A stretch of 64,000 bases of DNA from Pseudomonadota bacterium (GTDB taxonomy: Bacteria; Pseudomonadota; Gammaproteobacteria; Steroidobacterales; Steroidobacteraceae), in NCBI GenBank assembly GCA_023417315.1, contig JAEZFW010000043.1, positions 60,137 through 124,136 on the forward strand, written 5' to 3'. The notes beneath the pieces are model-generated. The model saw nothing but the letters and a program-made list of their open reading frames with translations. It did not search any database and had not been told where the DNA came from. A program made the translations under genes and the position numbers. The first letter of the stretch is position 1. Each line of letters begins with the position of its first letter. Positions 32,527-41,581 of the stretch are shown here, piece after piece.

Positions 32527-32925
32527 TCAATCCAGGCTCGATAGGACGCGTGTAATACCGCCTGTTGCAAAGTTCGGGACATCGGCTACGACTTTCTTCC
32601 ACTCGGGCGTACTGGTTATCGCCGCCATCTCCGCCTGACTATCGAACCAAATCTCGAAAATTCGGTAGTAAGGGGTCGGCGATCCGTCAGCGGCTGGCGG
32701 ACACTTCGAAGTCTCCATCCTCTTGCCAGGGTTCGCCGCGATGACGAGCGGCATGTGAGTCTCGAAATAGTACTTCTCGAACTCTTCCGGATTCGTCGGA
32801 TGCCCATAGAGAACAGTGATCTTCAATCCGCCACTCGATTGGTAGCTCGGTTTGTCTGCGGCTCCTGATGCTCCCGCGCTCATCATGAGAGCGATAATTG
32901 CGAGAAACGACATTTTTAGATTCAC
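32527..32925 (-). CDS. Secreted EthD-family protein
   Basis: 132 residues from a GTG at 32925, with AGGAG seven bases upstream. A Sec signal peptide (FLAIIALMMSAGASGAA) precedes a dimeric ferredoxin-like domain: KITVLYGHPTNPEEFEKYYF, ETHMPLV and FEIWFDSQAEMAAITSTPEW. This is the EthD family (ETHxPL motif). Most EthD proteins are cytoplasmic helpers in catabolic operons, so the signal peptide is noteworthy. It is a single gene. Confidence 0.82.
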   Translation of the reverse strand: MNLKMSFLAIIALMMSAGASGAADKPSYQSSGGLKITVLYGHPTNPEEFEKYYFETHMPLVIAANPGKRMETSKCPPAADGSPTPYYRIFEIWFDSQAEMAAITSTPEWKKVVADVPNFATGGITRVLSSLD

Positions 32926-33130
32926 TGGCGTGCTCCTGTTCTTCTTCGGGTCTGCGATGTTGACGAAATGCGTCGCTGATGCGCACGCAACGCTATCGTC
33001 CGGATTGTGGCGCTATCAGGTTTCAGATTCGGCTCGGAATCGGTATTCACTCACTGAGCGTGCGCGGAACTTCTGACTGCGGCTCGGCGTCCCGACCAGT
33101 CCTGAACATCTCCCTGCGCGTGTTCGTTCG

Positions 33131-33598
33131 TTAATCTCTACGCTGCAATTCGTCAAACGTCGGTCGTTCGAAGAGCGCAAACCACGGCCTCATCATCTCT
33201 TCCGGAATATTGAAAGTCTGTAACAAACGTTGCGCGTTTCGGTGCGTCAGACGCCGAAGCAGTTCATCCTCCGGAACATCGAGGAAATGCACTTCGCTGC
33301 CCGCGCCGAGCTGTTTCGCTCGCGAGCGGAAATCTTCTCGTTCTGCACGCGTCCAAAATCCATAGTCGAGTATGACGTCCACTCCCAAAGCAAGTGCCCG
33401 GCTCGCTACTTCCCATTGCAGCGTTTCAATGAGCGTGTGCCTCGTCTGATGCTCCGGCTCTTCCGCATCCTGCCCGAAGAGCCGTATGTGCCATTCATCC
33501 GGGGTAAGACGAAGCGCGGAGCGCTGATGCTCGAGCGTCCGCGCCAGCGTCGACTTACCTGAACACGGAAGCCCGACCATGAGGTGAAGGGTTGCCAT
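33131..33598 (-). CDS. P-loop ATP-binding kinase-like protein
   Basis: 155 residues. Walker A is GLPCSGKSTLA (residues ~8-18); DVILDYGFWTRAEREDFRSR supplies the Walker-B-like strand and an Arg-rich lid. The fold is that of small P-loop kinases related to zeta toxin, chloramphenicol phosphotransferase and polynucleotide kinase. These phosphorylate small molecules or nucleic acid ends; the substrate here is unknown and no antitoxin-like gene is adjacent. A partial copy of its 3' end lies at 27259-27420. Bases 33605-33924, just upstream, hold a repeat fragment and no gene. Confidence 0.82.
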   Translation of the reverse strand: MATLHLMVGLPCSGKSTLARTLEHQRSALRLTPDEWHIRLFGQDAEEPEHQTRHTLIETLQWEVASRALALGVDVILDYGFWTRAEREDFRSRAKQLGAGSEVHFLDVPEDELLRRLTHRNAQRLLQTFNIPEEMMRPWFALFERPTFDELQRRD

Positions 33599-33654
33599 AA
33601 CCAACGTAGCCTAGTATTTCCAAGCCGAGACAGTGGGAGTGTGACTCGCGAGCT

Positions 33655-33765
33655 CGCACGTGCATTGGTGTGTGAGGATCCAGCCAGGTCTGGCGCTCGT
33701 TCGGTGGGTGCTTCTGAGGAGCACGAGGATTGGATCAGGGCGCGTGGATCCGATTAGAGCATCCG
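33655..33765. repeat. Dispersed repeat related to 27415-27525 and 20213
   Basis: It contains TGCATTGGTGTGTGAGGATC, GTTCGGTGGGTG and TGGATCAGGGCGCGTGGAT. It lies next to the intact P-loop gene as the 27.4 kb copy lies next to its truncated duplicate. Confidence 0.5.
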
Positions 33766-33924
33766 TTAGGCCGCGTTGAGGAGCGTCCAACGAAATGCCC
33801 CAGCGCGTATGGCGATCACGCCCTGCCATACATCGGACGGTTGACCAGTTGATGGCGTATCGGCGGCAGCTCGGCATCAATCGAGCCGCGCTATCGTCGC
33901 GAAGTCGCCTGCGATGCACACGCA

Positions 33925-34647
33925 CTAATGCGTCGCGATTCGTTTGATATTCTTCACTGCCAGGACCCCTTGAATTCTGCGCGGAGCGCCTAGCGAGGCC
34001 CACGAGTGCCAGTCCAGGGGCGCGGCGCTGAAGATTTCTCCTTCTGCCTCTATGATCATTCCCGGCCTGAGCATTTCCCACTGAGCGGCCGTCCCGCTTG
34101 GATGTGCTTGGAGACCCCAGAACAACCCGCCCGGGGTCTGAACGATCATCTTGCATGCCTCGGCTCGCGGAAGGCGTGGTGCATCATGGTTCACGCATAG
34201 CAGTTTCCCCGTCACCCTTTTCGGATCGTCGGTCGAATCGATGCTTTCGTAAAGAATATCGCCGACGATCTCGAACGTGTCGCCAGAGGACGGCAGGAAC
34301 GTCCCCGTGACGAGGACGCGTGTATTCATCGTCGGGAATGGCTCGATTCGACTTGGATCGACTGATCTCAACCCATAGAAGCGCTCGTCATCGCCGCGCA
34401 GACCGATCACGCAGTCCATCAGCACCCGCCCATCCTTCTCTGCGCGCCGCTGCAGGCACACTCGCTCTCCGGTCAGTGTGATGCTCGCCTGCATCCTGAC
34501 GTTCTCAGACGAGCTCGCGCGCTTGTCTGCGTCATTGCTTGCTGTGGGAAGCGCAATCTGCGCCTCGGCGCAGAGGATCGGCAATAGGCAGACGATTCCG
34601 AGGAGTACGCTTGTGAGCCCATAAATGGGAGTCAGCTTGTTACACAT
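33925..34647 (-). CDS. Hypothetical secreted protein
   Basis: 240 residues with a signal peptide (TSVLLGIVCLLPILCAEAQI). The body has two similar beta-rich halves. One runs MNTRVLVTGTFLPSSGDTFE and IVGDILYESI; the other has GKLLCVNHDAPRLPRAEACK, WEMLRPGMIIEAEGEIFSAA and a repeated Cys pair. This could be an OB-fold-like duplication, but no family is recognised. It is transcribed in the same direction as its neighbours but separated from them. Confidence 0.6.
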   Translation of the reverse strand: MCNKLTPIYGLTSVLLGIVCLLPILCAEAQIALPTASNDADKRASSSENVRMQASITLTGERVCLQRRAEKDGRVLMDCVIGLRGDDERFYGLRSVDPSRIEPFPTMNTRVLVTGTFLPSSGDTFEIVGDILYESIDSTDDPKRVTGKLLCVNHDAPRLPRAEACKMIVQTPGGLFWGLQAHPSGTAAQWEMLRPGMIIEAEGEIFSAAPLDWHSWASLGAPRRIQGVLAVKNIKRIATH

Positions 34648-34748
34648 ATTGCGAGCCGTTCAAATCAGCGATACCGACATGTTCAATCGCGCAACAACCG
34701 ATCGGGAACATGCATCGATCGCTCTGTCGCGCGCGGCTCGCGGGCGCG

Positions 34749-35195
34749 TCAAAGAACGACCCGAGTCACCTGCGTTGTTTCACCCGGATATGTCAGTAGC
34801 CGTCGGGCTTGCGTGAAGCTGAAGCTTTTCAGATCGAGAAAGATCAAGAGCTCCTCACGAATGTACTCTCGCGACAGCTCCACCTCCAATTCGACTCCAA
34901 TGACATCGACGGACGATTCCGTCTCGAGCGATGCGCGCGTGGATACACCCGAGCAACTCTTCGGTAAGCCGAGCTCGGCCAGTCGCTCCATCGGCGCCTC
35001 GGCCACGCGCGCAGCGCTTCTGGCTACCAGCTTCGTCAAGCTTCCGTTCGGACATTCCATCGTGAACTCGATCGTCCCGCTATCCAAACGAACTGTGAAA
35101 CTGGATCTCTCCCAGGCAAGCGGAAGACTCGGCGATGCTCGAGCGCTCGTCGAAAACGCTAGGCAGATGCATGCGAGCACCAGCACTCTTTTCAC
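34749..35195 (-). CDS. Small secreted protein downstream of helical paralogue 2
   Basis: 148 residues from a GTG at 35195, giving a signal peptide (VKRVLVLACICLAFSTSARA). The mature part has a single beta-like half (FTVRLDSGTIEFTMECPNGS) and a late charged segment VELEVELSREYIREELLIFL. The Cys at ~70 and ~99 may pair. It begins 39 bases after the stop of the helical paralogue at 35234, so the two are probably co-transcribed. Function unknown. Confidence 0.6.
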   Translation of the reverse strand: MKRVLVLACICLAFSTSARASPSLPLAWERSSFTVRLDSGTIEFTMECPNGSLTKLVARSAARVAEAPMERLAELGLPKSCSGVSTRASLETESSVDVIGVELEVELSREYIREELLIFLDLKSFSFTQARRLLTYPGETTQVTRVVL

Positions 35196-35233
35196 GGACT
35201 TCTCTCGCGTATCACGATGTCGCGGGGCTCGAG

Positions 35234-36271
35234 CTAGCGCTGAGGAGCTATAACGACCGGCGGCGACAACGGCGCTCTCGCCCCAAAGAAGAATTGCCGC
35301 TGCGAGTGACCCTCCAGCTCCTGCTGCAAAATCGCGCCTAAGTGCTCGAGCTGCCGCGGCGACAGAATCGACGCGCTCGCATCGAGGATTCTCTGATTCG
35401 CGAGGGCCATACGTTCGAGCTGCCACTCCTGCAGGTGCTTCTGGAGCTCTTCATCGGGAATGTCGCCCTGCGGCAGAACCAGCGTTCGATCCTCGAACAC
35501 TTCGCGTTGTTCGCGCGCGATCGCACGCACTAATGGCCGAAGTTGCTCTGTTCGCAGGCGCACATCGTCGGGCAGCGTGTCCTGCAAGCGTTGCACGAGA
35601 AAGCGCGCCATGGTGCTTTGCTCGTACTCCTTCCATTCCTGGAACTTATCGGGGCCAAGCAGTGCGCCGATCTCAGCCTCATTTCCCCTCTGACGTTCTT
35701 GGGTCGTCTCCACGAACGCTTGCATTGCCGCCACATCGCCGGGGCTCGGCCACGTCGGTCTACTCTCGCTTTGCTCACGAACTCTTTGCTCGGCGAGAAG
35801 CTCGAAGAGCTGGTCCGCCTGCTCCTTCGATATCTGCATGAATGCGACAAGATCCGGGTGCATTTGACGCAGCGACAAGCGCTCTCTTGCGCGCAGCAAG
35901 TCTCGGTACTCAGGATGCTGCAGCAACCTTTGCTCCCGCTCCTGAATGTCTCTTGTGAGCGCCTGCAATTCGACGTCATTCCCTATATAGCCGCGCGCCG
36001 CATAGAAGACGAACGGCGTCTTGGGAACGAAAGCAGGCGCACGCGTGCCCGATTGTGAGACCACCGCACCCGACATGACGTTAGAACGTGCCGACCCGCT
36101 CACGATGATTGCTTGTCGGTTCGCAGCTTCACCCTTCTCGCTGGTCGATGCTCGTGCATCAGCATTCACTGGCTGATTCGGGTCCTGCTGTTTCGATATC
36201 ACGTGCTCCGCCGCGTTCACGGAGCTCAGCACGATCACCGCGGCTGCGGCGATCAAACTGGTCCTGTGCAT
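35234..36271 (-). CDS. Secreted helical protein, second of three paralogues
   Basis: 345 residues. A signal peptide (MHRTSLIAAAAVIVLSSVNA) precedes a disordered region and the same ordered blocks as in the protein at 20679: DIQEREQRLLQHPEYRDLLR, FMQISKEQADQLFELLAEQR, LLGPDKFQEWKEYEQSTMAR, LPDDVRLRTEQLRPLVRAIA and ASILSPRQLEHLGAILQQEL. AAGGAG lies seven bases before the ATG, and the promoter is at 36356-36385. It may act in the periplasm as a chaperone or envelope sensor; this is a guess. Confidence 0.72.
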   Translation of the reverse strand: MHRTSLIAAAAVIVLSSVNAAEHVISKQQDPNQPVNADARASTSEKGEAANRQAIIVSGSARSNVMSGAVVSQSGTRAPAFVPKTPFVFYAARGYIGNDVELQALTRDIQEREQRLLQHPEYRDLLRARERLSLRQMHPDLVAFMQISKEQADQLFELLAEQRVREQSESRPTWPSPGDVAAMQAFVETTQERQRGNEAEIGALLGPDKFQEWKEYEQSTMARFLVQRLQDTLPDDVRLRTEQLRPLVRAIAREQREVFEDRTLVLPQGDIPDEELQKHLQEWQLERMALANQRILDASASILSPRQLEHLGAILQQELEGHSQRQFFFGARAPLSPPVVIAPQR

Positions 36272-36355
36272 AGTGGTCTCCTTGAAGTTGCCATCTCATG
36301 GCCGCAGCTCACTGCAGGAACGCGGCGGCCGAGAGGGCCTAAGCCGTGCACTAGA

Positions 36356-36385
36356 GCTATAGCGCTGCGATTCGGTTCGCGTCAA
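36356..36385 (-). promoter_or_regulatory. Promoter of the second helical paralogue
   Basis: TTGACG and TATAGC on the minus strand are separated by 18 bases, 85 bases before the ATG. The -10 context GCAGCGCTATAGCTC matches the promoter of the paralogue at 20679. Confidence 0.6.
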
Positions 36386-36531
36386 CGCGAGGCGCAAGAA
36401 GCGCAATCGATGCGCCCTCGTTGAACTGAATGAATCACTGAAGTACCGGTTCGATGTTCCGAGTCATCTGGGTGTCGGATCACCTCTTGATTTTCAGCTA
36501 AGCTACGAACTCCTGGGAAGGGAGTCGCAAT

Positions 36532-37200
36532 ATGACAAAGCAGAGACGAGCTACAGTCCGGTCATCTTCGAAACCTACACGAATTCAGAAGGCCGGCTCT
36601 GTTCCCTCAGCGACAGCGATGCGCGAAGCAGTCGACCTGGATGATTTCGTCACCCTCGCGTTCTCGCTACGGCAGCCCCTCGAAACGTACAACGTACCGC
36701 CGCAGGTACGAGCGTCCCTGATCGAAGACGTGGTTTTCCGGTTCGCTGCGTTCATCGATGAGAAGATCGGCAGCGACATGCACGAGTCAATCGGCGCAGT
36801 TCTCAGCGAACACGCAGAGCAACTAGCCGCTGTCCCCGAGCCCGCCGACTCTCTTGTAGCCGAGGTGGAGATTATCTTCGTCAAGGGAGGTAAAGCCGAG
36901 CTCAATGTTTTACGTTCCCACCTGACGGGGCTCGCATCGCTGCTCTTGGTCCTCGAAATTGCACTTGGTGTTCGAGACGTCACTGAGATCCGCTCTCGTA
37001 TCGATACGCAACGACGTTTTCGCGATCTCATGCTGCAGAAAGGCGGGATCAAGGCGGTGAGGTTCAAGTCGACGAGCACCTCGGATAAGTCACCGTGGCA
37101 AGCAGTCCGGCTGAGTGGATCCTCCTATGGGAACTTCGAACAAAGTCTCTCGGGGCTGACTGATTGCATCAAGGCCGTGTGCCGCTTGACTGAGTCCTGA
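36532..37200 (+). CDS. Hypothetical cytoplasmic protein
   Basis: 222 residues, with no signal peptide or membrane segment. A basic N-terminal tail of ~25 residues is followed by a helical domain rich in Leu, Val and Glu (RASLIEDVVFRFAAFIDEKI, EHAEQLAAVPEPADSLVAEV). AAGGGAG lies eight bases before the ATG. No family is recognised. The 310-base gap downstream contains repeats. It is a single gene. Confidence 0.6.
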   Translation: MTKQRRATVRSSSKPTRIQKAGSVPSATAMREAVDLDDFVTLAFSLRQPLETYNVPPQVRASLIEDVVFRFAAFIDEKIGSDMHESIGAVLSEHAEQLAAVPEPADSLVAEVEIIFVKGGKAELNVLRSHLTGLASLLLVLEIALGVRDVTEIRSRIDTQRRFRDLMLQKGGIKAVRFKSTSTSDKSPWQAVRLSGSSYGNFEQSLSGLTDCIKAVCRLTES

Positions 37201-37400
37201 TTAGAGCTCGTTCGACTTATGGACGCTGATGTGCGTGGATGCACGAATGCCGCGGCTGCAGGGACGCATGAGCGGCCTTGCCGATGTACTCATCCACAGC
37301 CACGCGGCGAACGCACAACTTGCGACTTCGACTATTCGAACAAATAGCGCGGAGCGTTTGAACCCTGTGGCGAGCTAGGTTTGAGGCACTAACGACGGTT

Positions 37401-37496
37401 CTCTATTGGACACCCACGAAGTTGCGACTCACTTCGACTGGTTCTCTATTGGACACCCACGAAGTTGCGACTCACTTCGACCACTGCGGTGGGTGT
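37401..37496. repeat. Tandem and inverted TTGGACACCCAC repeat
   Basis: A 40-base unit, TTCTCTATTGGACACCCACG then AAGTTGCGACTCACTTCGAC, occurs twice in a row (from 37401 and 37441, nearly identical). The second copy ends in GTGGGTGTCCAA, the exact complement of TTGGACACCCAC, so the whole can fold back. Inside, GAAGT and ACTTC form a smaller stem. Copies of parts of it occur at 28632, 53551 and 61793. Bases 37201-37400 hold no gene. Confidence 0.85.
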
Positions 37497-37509
37497 CCAA
37501 CCGTCACCC

Positions 37510-38019
37510 TCACCTTCTAGCAGACGGCGGTGTCTGGCAGACGACGGTGTTCGTCGCAACGAGCACGCTCTGACCCTGGATATCCTGTTCGAAGGACTCG
37601 ATCCTGACCGATGAAGGCTGCAGGCTGACTTGGTCTCTTGGCTCAAGATCTGAGGCGCTGCTGCCCGAAGTCGATACGGCCGTGAAGACGCTGTCCGTGA
37701 GAGTCAGCCTCATACGGACAAATGGCGCTTCGCCCGCCCGCAGGCCTACCAGAACGATGCTCTGAAATGATGTGCCGAGCACCGCCGCACCAGTCAGATT
37801 GGGGCTCGCTGCGTCCATTGTCTTGATGAAGTTCAGATCCCGACAGGTGCCGCGGGAGAATCCGAGCGAGAAGTACTCGATAGCGATGTACTCCTCGAAC
37901 CCAACGCGGTTGGAGGTGCCGTCGATTCCCGGGACTTGAATGAGATACTCGTCCGCCTGTGCAACTCCTGCGACGAGCACCGTGGTGACCGCCAGCGACA
38001 GGCAAGCATTCTTGATCAT
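37510..38019 (-). CDS. Exported Hcp-like protein (type VI secretion tube family)
   Basis: 169 residues from the ATG at 38019 (AGGAG eight bases upstream). A Sec signal peptide (LSLAVTTVLVAGVAQADE) precedes an Hcp-type beta-barrel: YLIQVPGIDGTSN, LNFIKTMDAASPNLTGAAVL, FQSIVLVGLRAG and MRLTLTDSVFTAVSTSGSS. Hcp forms the inner tube of the type VI system, assembled in the cytoplasm. A signal peptide is inconsistent with that, and no other T6SS gene is here, so this is probably a repurposed secreted Hcp-fold protein. Bases 38020-38420, upstream, show no gene I can support. Confidence 0.78.
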   Translation of the reverse strand: MIKNACLSLAVTTVLVAGVAQADEYLIQVPGIDGTSNRVGFEEYIAIEYFSLGFSRGTCRDLNFIKTMDAASPNLTGAAVLGTSFQSIVLVGLRAGEAPFVRMRLTLTDSVFTAVSTSGSSASDLEPRDQVSLQPSSVRIESFEQDIQGQSVLVATNTVVCQTPPSARR

Positions 38020-38420
38020 GGACGTGCTCCTCTCAGTCAACCGAGAGTCTGTCTACTGGCGAGCGCAGCGATGGCTTTCTTGCCGAGTTGCACGAACCAG
38101 CAAACGCTCTTGGATCCTGTTGCGCTGGCCCGGCTGAGCCGATGCGGTCGGGATCCGCAACTCCTATCCAGGCACCCCTAGGGACAGGGGGCTGGTTCAG
38201 CTCGATCCTACGCGCGATAGCACGGGGCGCTATCGGTCTTCGGGTCAGTCGACGCCGACGCCCACGAGTTAGCGGCACTTGCATCCATCATGTTGCTGAC
38301 TGCAGCGATGCGAGTGTTAGCGGCGCCGGCCACGGCACGCGCTGATTCTGAGAGTGCTTCGAACGAGAATCGGTGCGTGTCCCGGCCCGCCCCATTGCGC
38401 GATACAGTTATTACCTATGC

Positions 38421-40850
38421 CTAGCGCAGAACATCGACACGCACGTTGTCGAACGACGCCAGACCGTCCTCAATGACACTAATGCCCACGGCACCGGATG
38501 TCGCGGTGAAGGGAAATGATCGCGAGATCACCAGCCGACCGTTCATCCAGACGCTCAGATGCCGCCCGACGAGTCGCGCGCGAAACCGGTTCCTCGCTTC
38601 CATCGCGTGCGGAAGCGCAAAGCCTGATTCGAGCATGACGAACTGGCAATCGCGCAGCTCCTGGACGATCAAGTCGTTGAATGGATCTGCTCTGAAGTTC
38701 AGCTCGATCTGATCCCCCGGGTTCGTCGATCGCAGAACGAGTCCCTTGTCGACACGCTCGAGCGAGCGGATCGAGACGCTGACGTCGACATCGCTGGCTG
38801 TTAGAGCCGGAATGCGCGCCTGGTTCGTCGAGAAGCCGGTGCCGCAAGCATCCTCCTCGCCCCGCCCGACATACTCCTGGTTCTCGACCGACCACATGCC
38901 GCCTTCGGTCTGCCAGCGGTCGGCGGCACCGGATGTGAAGTCATCGCAGAATGTCGCGCCCTGTTGGCCCTCACAGTATCTCAAAGCGGCCGGCGAACTA
39001 TTGAGCGCGTAGAGCGCAACGTGCCCGATGCCAGAAGCCACGTCCTCCCATGGCGATCCGAGCATCAACATCTGATTCGAGAGTGCGACGCCACCCCGAC
39101 TGCGAGTGCGCGCGACCGAAATCGGGCGGAAATTTCCTTCTCTGCGCACGTACTCAAAGACGACGCCCTCGCCGGGAGGTGCGGAAGGTGTGGGCGTCGC
39201 GCCGATGATTGCTCGTTCCCCGAACATCACGATGCGACTTCCAAAGTCCGTGTAGTTAGGAAACTCTTGCGTCGTGGGCCGGAATCTCGCCTGCTGCTCC
39301 CACATGCCGTCGACGGCGGCGAAGTGATAAACCGCTCCGCCGCGTTCATTGCCAAGGTGCGCCGTGCCGGCGTTATCGATGCCCGGCGCCCCGACGAGAA
39401 TATGACCTTTGTTGATTGCGAGCGCGAGGCCGAAGGTGTTGCGGACTGAATGATCACTCGCCTGCAGCTTTTGTGTTTCGACCCATTCGCCGCCGCGTCG
39501 ACGAAAGACGTAGACCGCGCCACCGCGACGATCATCAGGTGAACCGACGATGATCATGTCGCGCGCCATGGATACGCTGTGACCGAAATTATCGCCCTCT
39601 GTAGCGTCGCTTGCGCTGAGTCTGATTTGACGTTTCACTCGAGCGGCGGCATCGAGCTCGTAGACGTACAACGAGCCTGGAGCGTCGTTGCTCAGGTACG
39701 CTGCCGTTACCAGGCCATCTTGATACTGCACCGACCGCGGCAGCGCGGTGGCGGACTGCGTTGGATTCGGAGGCCGCCCACCGGGTGGATCGATCTGTTC
39801 TTTCAGCCGCCACTCACCGCGCTCGCGGCGAAATACCAAGACGGATTGCAGGCCAGCGACGACGGCGATGTTGTCGCGAAGAACCATCGCCTCCGCGAAC
39901 AAGCACGCGCGCGGCGGGCAGGGCAGACTGCCCTCGCGCCGCCAGATGCCATTCAGACGATTGAAAACTGCGATTCGACCGAACTCAACATGGGTGGGCA
40001 TTCCGATGAGCGCCACGTCATTGCGTACCGCGAGCGTATAACCGAACTGCAGACGATTCTCGCCACTCGGCAGAGTTTCATCGGGTTCAGCGTGCAGCGT
40101 ATCGAGCGCGGTACGCTCAGGCAGACTTCCAAGTGGACGTACGGCGGCCTCCTCAAAAGCATAGCTGCCGCTGCCATTTCCGAAGAAGAGATGAGCATTG
40201 CCGGAATCGAGAAACGGCGCTGCCGCATCGACATCCACCACCCGATGGAAGATCTCGCGCGCGCAAGGACGTGAGTCGCTCGCGCGATCGGCGGGCCGCT
40301 CGCAGATCACGAATGTCATCGAGTTCCCACGCTTCGACAGACGCACGGTGAATCGGTCGCTCGACATTGGCAGCGCACCGACGGCTTCGGCGAAGTATGT
40401 GAACTCGGGATTCGTGGGGTGCCCCGCTACGTCCACCCGCCCATCGATCCACCCTTGGTGGATGCGGAACATGAGACCGTTTGCCGGTTCATTGACGTAC
40501 GTTGGATCGGGTCGACCAGACCCAAGGCCGATGAAGAGAATGTCCGGTGGTCCGTCGGTGGGCGAATGCACTGTCACCTCGAATGCCCAATCGCGCAAGA
40601 GATAATCGGATCGTGCGCTCGTCAGGTAATGGCGATCCTCGCTGTACGCGCCCTCGTCTCCGTCCCTTCTGACCGCGCCGTCTTCAACGACAAAGGCTCC
40701 GTCGTGATCATTGAAGCGAGTCGCGTCGAGCTGTGTGCCGCTGAAGTCGTCGATGAAGAAGACAGGCGGATCGTCGGCCGCTGATGCGACCGAGGCATGC
40801 GAGACGATGTACGCGCCGAACAAGAACGACACGAGAGCCTTAGCATCCAT
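38421..40850 (-). CDS. Large secreted protein with FG-GAP repeats between two LamG-like domains
   Basis: 809 residues from the ATG at 40850 (GGAG upstream), with a signal peptide ending SVASAAD. An N-terminal beta-sandwich (FFIDDFSGTQLDATRFNDHD, ... MFRIHQGWIDGRVDVAGH) is like a concanavalin/laminin-G fold. The middle (~265-620) has repeated FG-GAP-like motifs such as NFGHSVSMARDMIIVGSPDD and TFGLALAINKGHILVGAPGI, typical of beta-propeller surface proteins. The C-terminus again has a LamG-like fold with FCDDFTSGAADRWQTEGGMW. It likely binds carbohydrate or another surface ligand outside the cell; the ligand is unknown. Confidence 0.8.
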   Translation of the reverse strand: MDAKALVSFLFGAYIVSHASVASAADDPPVFFIDDFSGTQLDATRFNDHDGAFVVEDGAVRRDGDEGAYSEDRHYLTSARSDYLLRDWAFEVTVHSPTDGPPDILFIGLGSGRPDPTYVNEPANGLMFRIHQGWIDGRVDVAGHPTNPEFTYFAEAVGALPMSSDRFTVRLSKRGNSMTFVICERPADRASDSRPCAREIFHRVVDVDAAAPFLDSGNAHLFFGNGSGSYAFEEAAVRPLGSLPERTALDTLHAEPDETLPSGENRLQFGYTLAVRNDVALIGMPTHVEFGRIAVFNRLNGIWRREGSLPCPPRACLFAEAMVLRDNIAVVAGLQSVLVFRRERGEWRLKEQIDPPGGRPPNPTQSATALPRSVQYQDGLVTAAYLSNDAPGSLYVYELDAAARVKRQIRLSASDATEGDNFGHSVSMARDMIIVGSPDDRRGGAVYVFRRRGGEWVETQKLQASDHSVRNTFGLALAINKGHILVGAPGIDNAGTAHLGNERGGAVYHFAAVDGMWEQQARFRPTTQEFPNYTDFGSRIVMFGERAIIGATPTPSAPPGEGVVFEYVRREGNFRPISVARTRSRGGVALSNQMLMLGSPWEDVASGIGHVALYALNSSPAALRYCEGQQGATFCDDFTSGAADRWQTEGGMWSVENQEYVGRGEEDACGTGFSTNQARIPALTASDVDVSVSIRSLERVDKGLVLRSTNPGDQIELNFRADPFNDLIVQELRDCQFVMLESGFALPHAMEARNRFRARLVGRHLSVWMNGRLVISRSFPFTATSGAVGISVIEDGLASFDNVRVDVLR

Positions 40851-41159
40851 CGCCCACTCCGTTGAGTTTTCCGCACGATGGCTGATGCTGGTCTCGACCA
40901 GCGGCCATCGCAATTGCGAGAAGACCTGAGCGGCTAGTTGACTCTCTGTAGGGATTAGCTCCTCGCCGTTCTAGCTCCGAGCTTGGCTGTACATCCGTAG
41001 GCGTCAGCTTGCAGGGACACGCGGATGCCGTCGATGCGATGCAGGTCGTGTCACAAGGACATTGCGCACGATGCGCCTTCTGTCGCTATTGCGGTCAGCG
41101 GCTACAACCTGACCGCAGCGATCTAATGTCACGGAAGCGAATCCACAAGCCGTTGCGTT

Positions 41160-41397
41160 TCCGGCAATTGGTGTGTGTCCAACCGTCACCGGTCATCGTC
41201 ACCGGTATCGAATGCGTGCCCATCGAGCGTGCCGGCAGACCGACCCGAGCGCTGGCGCGCTGGTGATCGTGGACGACCGCGAGTGTTTGGGGCGCTGCCC
41301 GCTAGTTGGTGCATTCCAACGCTCGGAATGCACCGCAGCGCTCCTAGGATCATCCATTCTTCCGTTTCCTCTTCGGTTTCTTCTTGCAACCAACAGA
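41160..41397. repeat. ~240-nt dispersed repeat, copy A
   Basis: Runs from GGCAATTGGTGTGTGTCC to CTTCTTGCAACCAAC and matches copy B at 45395-45636 with about 85% identity by eye. Both keep the hairpin GTGCATTCC / GGAATGCAC (7-base loop). Read on the minus strand, the right end encodes VGCKKKPKRKRKNG and a stop, the same tail as that of the LamG protein at 45586, so it is the remnant of a paralogue's 3' end with its downstream DNA. Bases 40914-41159 and 41398-41581 show no gene. Confidence 0.8.
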
Positions 41398-41581
41398 GCC
41401 CACTCATTGGACAGCCATCGATCTATCTGGCCATTCCCTCAGAGAGCGGTGCTCTCCTCGAGCAACGCTCGCGATCTTAACCGGCTGCATTCAGCGTCCC
41501 ACCACGGATAATCTAACGTGCCCCGACTCGCATTGAGTCGGCACGAGGGTGTACAGCCATTTCCCGAGGTTCGAACAATCG

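Noticed and set aside
37401..37480. Two 40-base direct repeats suggested a CRISPR array
   Set aside because: The units are adjacent with no spacers, only two are present and no cas gene is near.
38033..38345. Overlapping frames on both strands in the gap before the Hcp-like gene
   Set aside because: Arg/Pro-rich, no ribosome binding site and no recognisable motif; typical of chance frames in GC-rich DNA.
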